Assembly: GCF_003265705.1 (NCBI RefSeq)
Contig: NW_020312828.1
Coordinates: 61,196,212-61,260,211, forward strand
Length of the DNA: 64,000 nucleotides
From: Callorhinus ursinus
Taxonomy: Eukaryota; Chordata; Mammalia; Carnivora; Otariidae
Direction of reading: 5' to 3'
The notes under the pieces were generated by a model that made no database searches, was not told where the DNA came from, and saw nothing but the letters and a program-made list of their open reading frames with translations. Shown piece by piece: positions 12,550-25,250 of this stretch (the first letter of the stretch is position 1; every line of letters starts with the position of its first letter). The translations under genes and the position numbers were made by a program.

Positions 12550-14235
12550 GGAGTCAGTCTTCCCTCTTCTTTGCTCTGGATGAGCTATCCATCCTCTCCT
12601 CTAAGACCAGCCCCTCCCTGGTGCACTAGCCTCCATCCCCTTCCTGCTTTTGTCAGTATTTCTCCCCATTGCCTCCTACATCATCACTTCTTCCTCTTTC
12701 ATGGATCATTTCCAGGAACACCCAAACAAACATCTTGCAATTTCTCCCATCTTATTAAAAAATTTAAAAAAAAACACAAAAACTCTTGACCCTACACCTG
12801 CCTCTAGATACCCCCAGTCTCTCTGCCTCTCTTTCAGAGGGAAATTCCTGAAAAGCCTTCTCTACATTCATTGTTTGCAGTTCCTCTCTTTCCAATTAAC
12901 TCTAAAATATTTTTGCAACCAGTCTTTTGGCCCTTTTGCTCTAATAAAAACTGCTTTTAATGTGGTCATGATCTCCAATGATCTCCACATTGTTATTCCT
13001 CGACTTACTTGACCTGTTAGCAGCAATTGACACATTGATTGCTCCCTCCCCTGAAATATTTTCTTAATTTGAGTTCCAGGACAAGATACTCTCCCGGTGT
13101 GCCTCCTACGTCAGTGACCATACCTTCCCCATCTATTGTTCCTATTGTTCTTCATCTCCTAGATCTCTTAATTTTATAGCACTCCAGCGATCAGTGGTAA
13201 TCTTGACCATAGCCATGGTACTGACTTTTATCTATACTCTGACAACTCACAATTGTGCCTCTAGCCCAACCTGTCCCCTAAACTCTGGATTCACATGTAA
13301 AAACTATATTCTTATTCTGTTGCAACATACTCTTCTCAAGGCCTTTTCTTTCTCAGTTAATGAGAACTACATTGCTCCTAATGCTCAGGTCACAATTTGG
13401 CATTCATCCTTGACTTCCTCTTTTCTCCCATTCCACTCAGCAAACGCTTTTGGCTCTGTCTTCAAAATGTACCCAGAGTGTGACCACTTCTCTCCTCTTC
13501 CCCTGTCACTACCCTGACCCAATCCTTCAGGATCTTGCCTCTGAATTATTTTCATTGTCTCCACTATTTTGTTCCTTTGATCTTGGTCTCCTAGAGTCCA
13601 TTCTCTTCAGAGAAACCTGCTAAAACAGAAGTCAGACCATCCCCCTCCTCTGCTCAAGCCAACCCTCCACTCCCACGTCTTCCTCAGAAACAGCACTCTC
13701 TGTGATGTAGCGACCTCAGTCCTCCTGCCTCCCCCACCCCCTTGTTTGCAGTGAGCTGGCCCCCACTGGCCTACAGCCTAGTGCTGTGCCTGGAATGTGC
13801 CAGGTAGCTCCTTCTTCAGGGCCCCCCTATATGGGGCCCTCAAACCATTGGTTTTTCATCATCAACAAGCCATTAAAGACTCTTCAATCTGTCGGGCACG
13901 TTTTGTACTCAGATAACCCGCAGTCTGATCACTCATCTCCTTCAGGTTTGGGCCCAAAGATTATCTACCGTGTGAGGTATTCTCTTATTCTTATTCTCTA
14001 TTCTCCTTTCTGACTTATTTTTCTCCACAGCCCTTATCACCACTGGCATAGTATATATTTCATATTTTTGTTTGTTATTTTATTAATTTACTTTTCTATC
14101 ATCTGTCTCCCCCACTAGAAGGTGAAGCTCATGTGTCCAGAAATCTTTCTTTTTCTTCATTGCTTTAGCCCCAGGGCTCAGGACAGTGTCTGGTACATGC
14201 CAGCTACTAAATAAACGTTTGCAAAATGAACACTG
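12550..14235 (+). repeat. Long L2 (LINE-2) fragment
   Basis: A sense L2 relic covering much of the 3' part of the element. The 3' end includes CTGTCTCCCCCACTAGAAGG and CAGGACAGTGTCTGGTACAT, then AATAAACGTTTGCAAAATGAA. The small frames inside (for example 12650-13012 and 13194-13517) are L2 debris, not genes. An A17 run follows at about 14249-14266. Confidence 0.75.
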
Positions 14236-14239
14236 ACTG

Positions 14240-15474
14240 AGTCATAGGAAAAAAAAAAAAAAAAAGCCCTATCCTTTCCAGAAATAACCAAGTTCACAGA
14301 CATAAACAGAACTATAATGTTATAGATAGAAAAGAATTCATGAACAACACCCCTGTGTTTTTAACTCTGAAAGACATTAAGAAATGTTGAGAAATTTCTT
14401 AGGAATGTATAAAACTTCTCTGATTTTAGTATGTACATCCATTAGTCCTCATCTCTTCTTTTGTGAAGCAGAACAAGAAAAAAAAATCTTGTAAGTGAAA
14501 GCAGACCATCCATCATACAAGACAGAGAACAGGCTGTTAATGAGTTTCAAGTTGTTACAATGTATGTGTTAAGGTACAAGCAAAGGTGCTATTAGATCTT
14601 TTAAATTCTATATGATTTGGAACTGTCATGCTTATTTCACTGATTCACTTGATCTCACTAAATATTTTCCCAAGGACTCAATTCATTTCAACAAGCATTT
14701 TTGAAGGCTTTTGTGAGCAAATATCTGGAATGTACTTTTTGATAAAGAGAACTATCTAGGGAAATGAGACTGGGCTTCCCTTTGTGATGCAAATAAAATT
14801 CTTCTTTAGTTCCCAGTTTTTGTGCAGATCTGGAAACATACTGCATAGTTGGTAACACGTTTGGGAGGGATCGTCAGTCCCCTAAGTCAATAAAAGTAAA
14901 CAGTGCCTATGTCAAAATAATATGAAGAGACAGAGAGACACTAGCATAGAATTCGAGCCCAAGAAGTAGAGTGATGAAGGAGGACGATTTGAGTCCCCAG
15001 CTCCACTGCTTATATACTATGCGACATTGCACATGGTGTTTAACTTTCCCGAGATCCACTCCCAAACATAGGGAGATAGAGTTGAAAAAAAAAATCTTCA
15101 ATCCTTGTACACATACAGATGAAACACAATGTATATAAAGTGCCAAGTACAAGGTCTGGCACAGAGTAGATTTTCAATACCAGTATTTATTATAAATAGG
15201 CAGAAAAAAATTAGATATGGTCCATGTATCAGGAAACCCACTTACGACAAAGTATCTCTTCTGTGATGGTTAGGAAAACCTTGACACTTTAGGTTCTCCC
15301 TCAACCACATCCCCAACTTCCCCACTTTGGTTTATTGCCTGTATGTCCTTTCGTTTGTCTTGGCTTTGCATAGTCATGAAGAAGCTGAGAGAAAAATAGT
15401 GACCTAATCTCTAAATTCCTGCTCCGGCTCTAAAGCAATCAGAGCAAGGAATAAAAGAGATAAAAGAAAACAGT
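14240..15474. other. Intergenic with one MIR-like fragment
   Basis: 14985-15180 resembles a sense MIR followed by L2-like text (AAGTGCCAAGTACAAGGTCTGGCACAG). Otherwise nothing recognised. Confidence 0.45.
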
Positions 15475-15540
15475 ACGAGGTAACTCAGAAAGTTAAAAAT
15501 AGAACTACCCTACAACCCAGCAATTGCACTACTAGGGTTT
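15475..15540 (+). mobile_element. L1 (A) left piece, sense
   Basis: AGTTAAAAATAGAACTACCC and CAGCAATTGCACTACTAGGG are L1 ORF2 sense sequence. They match the reverse complement of 16140-16200 and are interrupted at 15541 by an antisense L1. Confidence 0.75.
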
Positions 15541-15963
15541 TTTTTTTAAGAAACTTTTATTTTTTTTTCTTTTTTATTTAAATTTAATTAACATATAATG
15601 TATTATTAGTTTCAGAGGTAGAGTTCAGTGATTCATCAGTCTTATATAATACCCAGTGCTTATTACATCATATGCCCTCCTCGATATCCATCACCCAGTT
15701 ACCCCATCCCCCCAAATCCTTCCCTTCCAGCAATCCTCAGTTTGTTTCCTATGATTAAGAGTCTTTTACGGTTTGTCTCCCTCTCTGATCTCATCTTGTT
15801 TTATTTTTCCTTTCTTTCCCCTGTTTTGTTTCTTAAATTCCACATATGAATGAACTGTCTTTCTCTGATTGACTTATTTCACTTAGCATAATACCCTCTA
15901 GTTCCATCTACATCATTGTAAATAGCAAGATTTCATTTTTTTGATGGCTAAGTAGTATTCCGT

Positions 15964-15965
<2 letters not shown>

Positions 15966-16008
<43 letters not shown>
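15966..16008. repeat. (AT)21 microsatellite inside L1
   Basis: Perfect AT run of about 43 nt at the site where L1s normally carry a short (TA)n. Confidence 0.95.
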
Positions 16009-16011
<3 letters not shown>

Positions 16012-16515
16012 ATCTTTATCCATTCATCTGTCGATAGACATCTGGGCTCTTTCCATAGTTTGGCTATTGTGGACATTGCTGCTATAAACACTGGGGTGCA
16101 GATGCCCCTTTGGATCACTACCTTTGTATCTTTCTGGTAAATACCCAGTAGTGCAATTGCTAGGTCGTAGGGTAGCTCTATTTTTAACTTCTTGAGGAAC
16201 CTCCATATTGTTTTCCAGAGTGGCTGCACCAGCTTGCATTCCCACCAACAGTGCAAGAGCATTTCCCCTTTCTCCACAACCTCGCCACCATCCGTTGTTG
16301 CCTGAGTTGTTAATTTTAGCCATTCTGACTGGTGTGAGGTGGTATCTCATTGTAGTTTTGATTTGTATTTCCCTGATGCCAAGTGATGTTGAGCATTTTT
16401 TCACGTGTCTGTTGGCCATCTGGATGTCTTCTTTGCAGAAATATCTGTCCATGTCTTCTGCCCATTTCTTGATTAGATTATTTGTTCTTTGGGTGTTGAG
16501 TCTGATAAGTTCTTT

Positions 16516-16708
16516 TTTTTTTTTTTTAAGATTTTATTTATTTATTTGAGAGAGAGAATGAGAGAGAGAGCATGAGAGGGGGAAGGTCAGAGGGAGAAGC
16601 AGACTCCCCGCTGAGCAGGGAACCCGATGTGGGACTTGATCCCGGGACTCCAGGATCATGACCTGAGCCGAAGGCAGTCGCTTAACCAACTGAGCCACCC
16701 AGGCACCC
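16516..16708 (-). mobile_element. CAN-SINE inside L1 (B)
   Basis: Antisense SINE with exact 13-bp duplication TGATAAGTTCTTT at 16503-16515 and 16709-16721, both in L1 sequence. Confidence 0.95.
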
Positions 16709-17040
16709 TGATAAGTTCTTTATTAAAGATTTTGGATATAGCCCTTTATTTGATAAGACATTTGCAAATATCTTCTCCCATTCCATAGGTTGCCTTTTAG
16801 TTTTGTTGACTGTTTCCTTTGCTGTGCAAAAGCTTTTTATCTTGATGAAGTCCCAATAGTTCATTTTTACTTTTGTTTCCCTTGCCTTTGGAGACATGTC
16901 TAGCAAGAAGTTACTGTACCGAGGTCAAAGAGGTTGCTACCTGTGTTCTCCTCTATGATTTTGATGGATTCCTGTCTCACATTTAGGTCTTTTATCCATT
17001 TTGAGTTTATTTTTGTGTATGTTGTAAGAAAATGGTCCAG

Positions 17041-17592
17041 CTACATATTTATGTGTGTGTGTGTATGTGTATATGTGTTTATGTATATCTATATCTATAT
17101 ATATGAAATGGAATATTTCTCAGCCATCAAAAAGAATGAAATCTTGCTATTTGCAATGATGTGGATAGAACTAGAGGGTATCATACTAAGCAAAATAAGT
17201 CAGTTGAAGAAAGACAGATACCATATGATTTCACTGACATGAGAGATTTAAGAAACAAAACAGATGAACATAGGGGAAGGGAAGGAAAAATAAAATAACA
17301 TGAAAATTGAGAGGAAGGCAAACCATAAGAGACTCTTAACTATACGGAACAAACTGAGGGTTGCTGGAGGGGAGGTGGGTGGGGGATGGGGTAACTGGGT
17401 GATGGACATTAAGGAGGATACCTGATGTAATGAGCATTGGGTGTTATACAAAAGTGATGAATCACTAAATTCTACCCCCGAAGCTAATAATAACACTATA
17501 TGTTAACTAACTTGAATTTAAATAAAATAAAATATAAAATAAAATAATAAAATAAAATAAAATAAAATAAAATAAAATAAAATAAAATAAAT
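17041..17592 (+). mobile_element. L1 (A) right piece, sense, with (AAAAT)n tail
   Basis: Sense ORF2 end (TCAGCCATCAAAAAGAATG, then the ATGATTTCACTGACATGAG type end) and the 3' UTR with GGGTGTTATACA, finishing in (AAAAT)n at 17519-17591. The start is blurred by TG/TA-rich text at 17050-17102. Confidence 0.85.
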
Positions 17593-17599
17593 ATATGGT

Positions 17600-18290
17600 A
17601 GGTAGAGTTCCACTTCCGGCAAGATGGTGTAACTTCTTTACAGACAATCCTCCCACTCATAACAATGACAGACCTAGAAAAGAACTCAAAGGATTTTGAA
17701 GAGTAAACAAAAGCAGGCAGATTATGCAGGGAAATAGAAATTTGCAGCAGCAACAAGCATGGGGGTGAGTTTTGTGTTTTCCTGTGGCTTTGCCCCACAG
17801 TTAGGCTACAGTTACAGACTTTTCCTGTGGCACAGGAAGCTTAAACTATGAGAGAAGCACCACCATCTTTCTGGATGGAAGAGCCAACGGGAGAGCCTGG
17901 GCAACCACAGCTGCCACTGGAAAGTGAGAAGGAAAATCCCAGGGGAAAAAGTAAGATGAGTAAATGCCTCGTTCTATGTATGAAAACTAAAAAAGGTTCA
18001 GTTTGCCATCTTAACCATACATATGAATGACAGATTTAAAACAACACAATAAAGGCATAAAGAATTGAACCAAGATTTAGAGTACTGCCCACATAAAATA
18101 ATAAAATGTTATAGGTTATATCATGCCTGGTTAATTGATAGTAAAAAAAAAAAAAGAAACATCAACAAAATTCCTCAAAGAATATAACAGAATGCAGAGT
18201 CTATGCAACAAAATTTTCAGAATGACCATGATAGAAAATTACTTAAAATATGAAGAACCAGAAAAATAGAACCCATTTTCAATGACCTAA
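17600..18290. repeat. Unassigned retroelement-like segment
   Basis: Begins CACTTCCGGCAAGATGGTG, a phrase typical of LINE 5' ends, and precedes L1 ORF2 debris. It could be the 5' part of an internally deleted L1. Not resolved. Confidence 0.35.
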
Positions 18291-19245
18291 AATTCTACCT
18301 CAAATGTAAATATTTAAAAATGATATCAGGCAATGGACTTAAATCCAAAATATAAAAAGAACTCTTTATACAACTTGCCAGTTTACAAATGGACAAAAGA
18401 TTTGATGGACATTTCACAGAAGAATATATACAAATGAATAATAAGCATGGAAAAATATGTTCATCATTTGTCATCAAGAGAAAAAACTAAAACAATGATA
18501 TACCTTTAAACACCCTTCAAAATAGCTAGAATTAAAAACACTGGCAATACCAAGTGTTGAGAGCCATGCGTCCTCATAAACTGCTGGGAATGTAAATAGT
18601 ACAACCACTTTGGAGAACAGTTTAGCAGACTTTAAAAGTTAAACATACACCAACTATAACCCAGGGATTCCATCACCTATAATCCTATTCCATATGAAAA
18701 CATATGTCCACACAAAGCTTGTTCATAAATGTTCATAGTAATTTGTCATTTCTAATATTCTAAAACTGGAAATAACCCAAGTGTCCATCAGCAGTAAATA
18801 AACAAAATATGGTATAATCATACAATGGAATGGTATTCAACAGCCAAAATGTACTACCTACCAATATATGGTACTAATCTTGAAAGTCACAGAATGACTT
18901 TCAAAATTATCATATAAAAAAAAGAATTCAGGCAATAAAAGTGTATATGTTGTATGTTTGCATTTCTATAAAAGTCTCTAAAATGTAAATTTACCTATAA
19001 TGCTAGAAACAGGTCAGTGGTCGCATGGCACAAGGAATGAAGTGATGCATGAACTGCAAGGGGCACACAGAAACTTTTGGATGCACTAGAAATGTTCGCT
19101 ATCTTGATTTCAGTCACACTTTAGGGTGTAAGCACATGTCAACACTCATGTCAACACTCATCAAATTGTACACTTTAAATATGTGCAGTTTTATTGTACA
19201 TAATTTTTATTTTAATAAGAAGTAAAACTAAAATAATAAGACCGC
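18290..19245 (+). mobile_element. Old L1 fragment, sense
   Basis: Diverged ORF2 and 3' UTR. Recognisable phrases are GGACAAAAGATTTGATGGAC, CACTTTGGAGAACAGTTTAG and CCCAAGTGTCCATCAGCAG, ending TTGTACACTTTAAATATGTG. Confidence 0.8.
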
Positions 19246-19740
19246 TTGTTTTTAAAAAAAGATATGGTATCTACTCTCAAAGATTTTTATAATCTAGATC
19301 TGCAGATAAGATACAGAGGAAACAGTAAAATAAAAATAAATTAAGGTAGAATAGGACCAAAAAGTAGAACTAAGGACAATAATTTTGAATTTTATGCTAG
19401 TCAATCTAAAATCTAATTTTTAGATGAATAACCATTTAATGACTTTGTTCATGCAAAGTTAATCATGAATCTGATTATTAGTACTCAAAGCAAGTCTTAG
19501 TTGTCTAAATTTTAATTGAAAAACATTTTAGAACTATGTTTGAAAGTGGACCATAAAACTTTTCCAGTGCTTATTCCAGAGTTCTGCACCTGTGGGCCTT
19601 TACTTCTCAATTACTGGGACAAAGATGATAGAAAGCACAGCTCCTTCTCCTGAAAAAGCGTTACTGTTAATAAAAGTACGTCTAGAACTTCAAGGTGCCC
19701 TGCATCTAAATCTTTTGGTGAAAGAGACTTTGTCTTAGTT
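19246..19740. other. Intergenic, nothing recognised
   Basis: AT-rich sequence without motif or exon. Confidence 0.5.
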
Positions 19741-19744
19741 GGTC

Positions 19745-20590
19745 AAGTATCTATTATATTTTCATAATAAGTCTGGTACTGTGCGAGGGACTTTGGGGAA
19801 GGAGGAGATACAGGACATGAGCCACTGTCCCTGCTTTCACCAGTGTATAAATTAACCCAGCACACATAAAACAATTAAGGAATAACAGATAATAGAATAA
19901 TAAACATCAAGTGTGCTTACAGCGGTCAAACTATAAATGCCAAAGATTAGAAAAGAAATAAACAATGAGACAGAAAAAGAAGTGAAGGGTCTATGTGTGG
20001 ACTTGAGAAAGGTAGATGGGAATGAGCAGAAATGGGGGAACTGTTTATTACCATCCATCCATCCATCCATCCATTCATTCATTCATTCATTCAATGGATA
20101 TTGAGAATCTACAATGTCATAGGCACTGAGCTAAGTGCTAAGAACACATTGGCAAACAAAAATGCACATAACCCCTACCCCACGTATTGCTTCCAGACTA
20201 ATGGACGGAGACATTTTCAAATAAACACACAAATAAAAACATAATTGAAAAATATGACTAAATCTAGGAAAGAATGGAACACGAAGTGCTAAGAATAAAA
20301 CAGGGATAATATTTCAGTGGGGAGGGTCCAAGGAAGTGACATTTCACCTGAGACCTAACTGACAGGAAGCTGCCAAGAAAATAAGAGGGTTGGGAGTGAG
20401 TGGGATGAAGCAGAGTGATCCGTACACAGAGAAGAATCTGTATGAAAACACAGAGGAAGGAAAGAATTTGGTACCTCGGAAAAGCTTCCAGGACAATGTG
20501 ACCATGGGCAGTGCATGGGTGGAAGAGAGGCAAGAGCTGAGAAAAGGTAGGATATGAACAAAACGGGCAGGACCCACTGGTCTTGTTCAA
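19745..20590 (-). repeat. Antisense L2 remnants with a tetranucleotide repeat
   Basis: 20094-20590 reads as an antisense L2 3' part (ATTGAGAATCTACAATGTCA, AGGCACTGAGCTAAGTGCTA, AAGTGACATTTCACCTGAG). 19745-19860 may be another piece. A compound (CCAT)n(TCAT)n lies at 20051-20093, where the L2 tail would be. Confidence 0.6.
20051..20093. repeat. Compound tetranucleotide microsatellite
   Basis: About six CATC units followed by five ATTC units, grown from an L2 tail. Confidence 0.85.
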
Positions 20591-20599
20591 GATTCCAGA

Positions 20600-23500
20600 T
20601 TTTATTGCAAATTTGTGACCAACTGGTGTAAAACAACATGCCCTCTGAGGTCAAATAAATTAGTATAGATAGACGGTACACTTTGTTCTATGTTCCTGAA
20701 AGGCAAGCTCCCTCCACCATCCCTCCTAACACCACCAGCTTCTCTGTCTCTGCTTCTCTTGGGGTTCACTTCTCTAGCTCCCAACCATCCTGTTCCCTTC
20801 GACTATCACCTGATTCACTCTTTACCCCTTCAAAGTCCTGAGAAAGTCTATCTGACTGGCACAGTTCATTACTTTCAGCCTTGTTTGGGCAGAGAGTTTT
20901 ATAAAAGGCTCTATGATTCATTGCTGGCCAACTTATGAATTGGGTCACACGTGCACCCCTAATCCAATGAGCTGTGACCAGGGATTACATGGTACAGAGG
21001 TGATTCCTGGAGACTGCCACTGAAGAGGAAGAGCAGTTTCCATTAGGAAGGGCGGTGAGGATGGCAAGCACTGTGATTGATCTGCTCCCTACAGTGAGAA
21101 ACAAGGCTGCTCAAGTAGAGTAGGAACAAAAAATGGGAGGCCTTGAAAAGTCAAAGAAACTGAGACTTTTTACACCAGTGACTAGAATCATCTGAAGAGA
21201 TAAACAGAAATTGATATGATAAAAGTTTCAGGGAGACAGTAAGTTTATCTTAATTTTCTGCTTCTTTTCCAATTAGACCATGCATTGAGATGTAAATATA
21301 GACTATGGCTTAGCTTTGCCTTCCCCTAGAATTGCCTGTCAGTCCCAGGCAGGGTGGGGGCATAGCCTGAGGGAGAGGAGGAAAAGGCACCGCTCTGTGG
21401 CAGGGCTAACCTAAGACTAAGGGAGAGAGAGGGAGATCCTGGGTCCAATCTCATCACACAGTCACCTCTCTGACCTTGGGTGGGAGTGAATGAAATGTGG
21501 GAGATGTTTGTCATAATTGGTACTTTCTGAAAATTTGGCAAGTGGCCAGTAAATTCTTTCCCCCAACATCATCTCTATCCTGAACACTTATAATTCCTCA
21601 CCCGTAATTTGTGTTTCATCTTTTGCTAACACACAAGATGCCTTCCTCTTCCTCCTTACCATCAGCTGTTACTCCTTTCAAAAATATGCTTAAAATTCAA
21701 CCTGTGCATGATGTCCCCATGAGAGAAATATCTTGACTTAGCAGACCTTTATTGTTTACCTCAGAATGTGTGTAAATAATTTACAACATAGGTAATTTCC
21801 ACTTTCTATCATTACCCTAACTCAACAAAATCCATTGTAAGATGATTCTCTCTGAAGGAATGACATTTTTTTTCCAAAAAGGGCCAACTCTGTTATTTTG
21901 GATCAGAGGTTCTCAAGAGGATGAGGTGGGAGGAAGAAGAAAATTATATCAGAATATAAATATAATTGAGAGGTTAAGGGAAGGAGAGAGAATGGACACA
22001 ATTTGAAATGGTTTTTAGGGCATAATCCCATTAGATACTGAAGCAGTAGATTTTGTGTGGTTTGGAGCAGGAGGAGTAGGGGCAATATTTGCATTTTTGA
22101 ACAAGTATCCAAACATTCTCATGTATTAAAAAATCTGAAGACTACTCTTTAGGGCATTAAAAAAATGCAGAAGGTATTTCTATGTAGGACTCTATGAAAA
22201 GGTTTGGAAAAAAAAAACTTCAAGAGCAGTGTTAGCAGAGTAGGGGACTGGAAATTCTGGCAAGTAAATTATTTGCTTTACTCTGCCCCGCTTACTACTC
22301 ATCTTGAAGTATCAGTAATCACAAAGGTCTTGTAGTAAGTTTTGACTAGTTTGATGACTAAAAAACCTGAAAAGGAGGATTAAAATATTTACTAGCACAA
22401 TGCAAGTACATCCATTACTGGCACATGTGGTTGTGAGAATCAACCACAAACAATACGCAAATTCACATATAGCCTGACTCCTTTCATCTCCAACCATGGT
22501 TCTTTAATTAAAGTCTCATGCTTTCATTAATGGTATTTACAAATGTCTCCTGGTCCTGGCTAAGTGTTTCTGAATACTGGTCTTTGATGCCTAAATAGTC
22601 CAAAACAGTTTACCAGGGCATACAAATTCTCTAAACTTGGGGGAGGAACCGTTCTTAAGCGTGAAGTTGTGATTTTAATTCATGCATTTCTTAAGTATGG
22701 AATTCTAAGTGAGCATTTGTGAAGCAAAGGAAACCTTTACTAATGAACCTTCAGGGACCAGTTAGCACGGTTTGTTAAACTGGAATACTAATTTGGTGTA
22801 GGCAGTAGTCTAAATCAACCTAAATGCTTGTTAGTTTGACCAATTATAGGTGCCCAATAAGTGTTTGCTTAAATCCAATAAGTCTATGTCCAGAGGGAAT
22901 ATTCCTGACATGCATGGCTGAATTGAAAAATATAGGCTATTAGTCATGAATAAATTGCACATAAACTGGGGCATTTCAACATAGCTACTGGAAGGCCAAG
23001 GTCATGGCAGTAATGGTTTACGCACACCCCGTTCCTTTGTTAGGTCCTGTGCAGTGATATTTCCAAATGTATTTACATTATTTTGAAGCTTTTCCACGTT
23101 TGTGTAATATAACGAAAAGTGCAAGAGTCTCAGAGTGACAAACCTGGACTATAAGGCAGTCAAGGACCACCCAACTCTTTAAAGACAAAGCAAGTCTGGT
23201 ACCCACTGCACTGACTTGAGAGAAGTTTTCTTCCATTAGGTTCCACTACTTCTTTCTCTAATCTTTATTTCTCCCTTTCCTACCCAAAAATCCCACACTG
23301 CTTTCCACTCAGTGTATTCTCAAATATTGGCTTTTTTAGGTTCAGACTAACAGCTGTGGCCTGTAGCCTTTGATTCAACCACCACAGTGTTTCTAACTCC
23401 ACAAAACCAACTCAGAATTGCTCACACCTCCCAGATGCCAGAGAATGCAAAGGCCAGTGTTTTCCATGACAGCACAAACAAAGCTAGCTCAAAACCTACA

Positions 23501-23600
23501 ATTACACAAGGGTCCGGGGCATTGCTGGGGATGGTAAATAGACCAGGTCAGAAGGGACTCCAGTTAGCCTTTTGGGTCGTTTAAAACAGAGGTGGTAAAT
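20600..23600. other. Intergenic 3 kb, no gene recognised
   Basis: I read both strands for exon, RNA gene and repeat signatures and found none I can name. The many short frames have no coding signature. Some may be unique or conserved non-coding sequence, which reading alone cannot show. Confidence 0.45.
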
Positions 23601-23619
23601 CACTGTGTTAGGAGAACCT

Positions 23620-23805
23620 ACTTTGCTTTGGTATCAGAAAGAACCATGTGAAACATAGGGCAAATTCCAAATTGTCACTTGAGAGGTTAGTATTAGATTC
23701 AGTTGCATGTGACAGAAAATCCCCCAAACAGGAGCTTATTTGAGCTACAGCCATGGTAACTGCATCCCAGCTAGTTAGAAGAAGGAACTGGAGGGTCTCC
23801 TTTTT
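23620..23805. repeat. Old interspersed repeat, family not assigned
   Basis: CAGTTGCATGTGACAGAAAA resembles text at 54630 (CAGTTGCAAATGTTAGAAAC) and 63205 (CAGCAAGTAACAGAATACCG), so the window appears to hold three diverged copies of one family. Confidence 0.4.
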
Positions 23806-23811
23806 CACGCA

Positions 23812-24354
23812 GATTTTTCTAATTATAATTAGTATACAAAAAAATAGCATATAATTTGTGTCTCAGTTTGGTGAGTTTGGACACATGTATACACTCATTT
23901 TCCCATCTCACCACAATCAAGGCAATAAACATATCTATCACCTCCAAAAAGTTCCTTGTGTCCCTTTGGGGTTTTTTGTGGGTGTGGGGGTGTTGGGGGA
24001 CAAGGACACTTAACATAAGATCAATTCTTAAAAATGTTCTAGGTACACAATACCTCACTGCTAACTCTAGGCATTACATTGTACAGCAGATCTCTGGAAC
24101 TTACTCATCTATTATAACTCTAACCTTTACCCATTAAACAACTCCCCATATGCCCCTCCCCCATCCCTAGAAACCAACATTCTATTGTCTACTTCTATAC
24201 ATTTGACTATACATTCTACTACACATTTGACTATTTTAGATGCTTCATATAAAAGGAATCATGCAGTATTTGACTTTCTGTGACTTATTTCACTTAGCAT
24301 AATGTCTTCCAGGTCCATCACAAATGATAGGGTTCCCTGTTTATTAAAGACTGA

Positions 24355-24388
<34 letters not shown>

Positions 24389-25250
24389 CACATTTTCATT
24401 ATCCATTCATCTGTTGATGGATATTTGGGTTATTTCCATATCTTGGCTATTGTGAACAATGTTGCCATAAACATAGGAATGTAAATATGTCTTTGAAACC
24501 CTGATTTCTTTTTGATACGGTAGATATGGGGATACTGAATTATATGTTTTAACATGTAAATAAATTGAATCAAACAGTCCTAATGACCAACACATAAAAT
24601 AAAGTAAATGAGTGCAGTTACCCAGGTTGACTTTTGGTTAGTCATTCCCGCTGTATGGGCCCAGCAAGTGAGGAACACCTCTGTGATTCCTTCCAACTAT
24701 GACATGCTGTACACTAACTATCAAAGCAAGAGACAGCTTTAAGATTTCAATCCTTTTGGGTGTATACTCAGAAGTGCTGGATAACGTAGTAGTTCTATTT
24801 TTAATTTTTTGAGGAACCTCCATATTCTTCTCTATGGCAACTGTACCATTGTACATTCCCACCAACAGTGCACAAGGGTTTGCTTTTATCCACATCCTTG
24901 CTAACACTTGTTATCTCTTATCTTTTTGACAATAGCCATGCTAACAGGTATGAGTGATATCTCAGTGTGCTTTTGAGTTGCATTTCCCTGACGATTAGTG
25001 ACGCAGAGCATCTTTTCATGCGTCGGTTAGCTATTTGCGTTTTCTCGGGAAAAAAATGTCTATTTAGATCCTCTGCCCATTTTTTCATGGATTACTTGTC
25101 TTTCTGCTATTGAGTTATATGAGTCCCTTATATATTTTGGACACTAACCCCTTATCTGATACATGGTTTGCAGATATTTTCTCCCATCCCATAGGTTTCC
25201 TCTTCATTTTGTTGACTTTATTTTGCCCTGCAGAGGCCTCCCTTCTTTTA
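23812..25250 (-). mobile_element. Old L1, 5'-truncated, antisense
   Basis: 3' UTR phrases (TTTGGACACATGTATACACT, CACCACAATCAAGGCAATAA) then ORF2 antisense (CTGTGACTTATTTCACTTAG, CATTCATCTGTTGATGGATA, ATTCCCACCAACAGTG, TTCTCCCATCCCATAGG). It contains (AC)15 at 24357-24386 and about 230 bp of foreign sequence at 24535-24765. Confidence 0.85.
24357..24386. repeat. (AC)15 microsatellite inside L1
   Basis: Perfect dinucleotide run. Confidence 0.9.

Larger units (their letters stand above)
15541..17040 (-). mobile_element. L1 (B), 5'-truncated, antisense, carrying a SINE
   Basis: Starts with poly(T) and a carnivore-type L1 3' end, then ORF2 C-terminal sequence read leftwards (fragments at 16008-16452 and 16709-16906). 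An (AT)n run sits at 15966-16008 and a SINE at 16516-16708. The frame is broken. It lies inside L1 (A), whose other part starts at 17041. Confidence 0.85.

Noticed and set aside
16008..16452. Frames resembling reverse-transcriptase C-terminus as possible genes
   Set aside because: They are 5'-truncated, broken L1 ORF2 fragments (likewise 63412-63720), not host genes.
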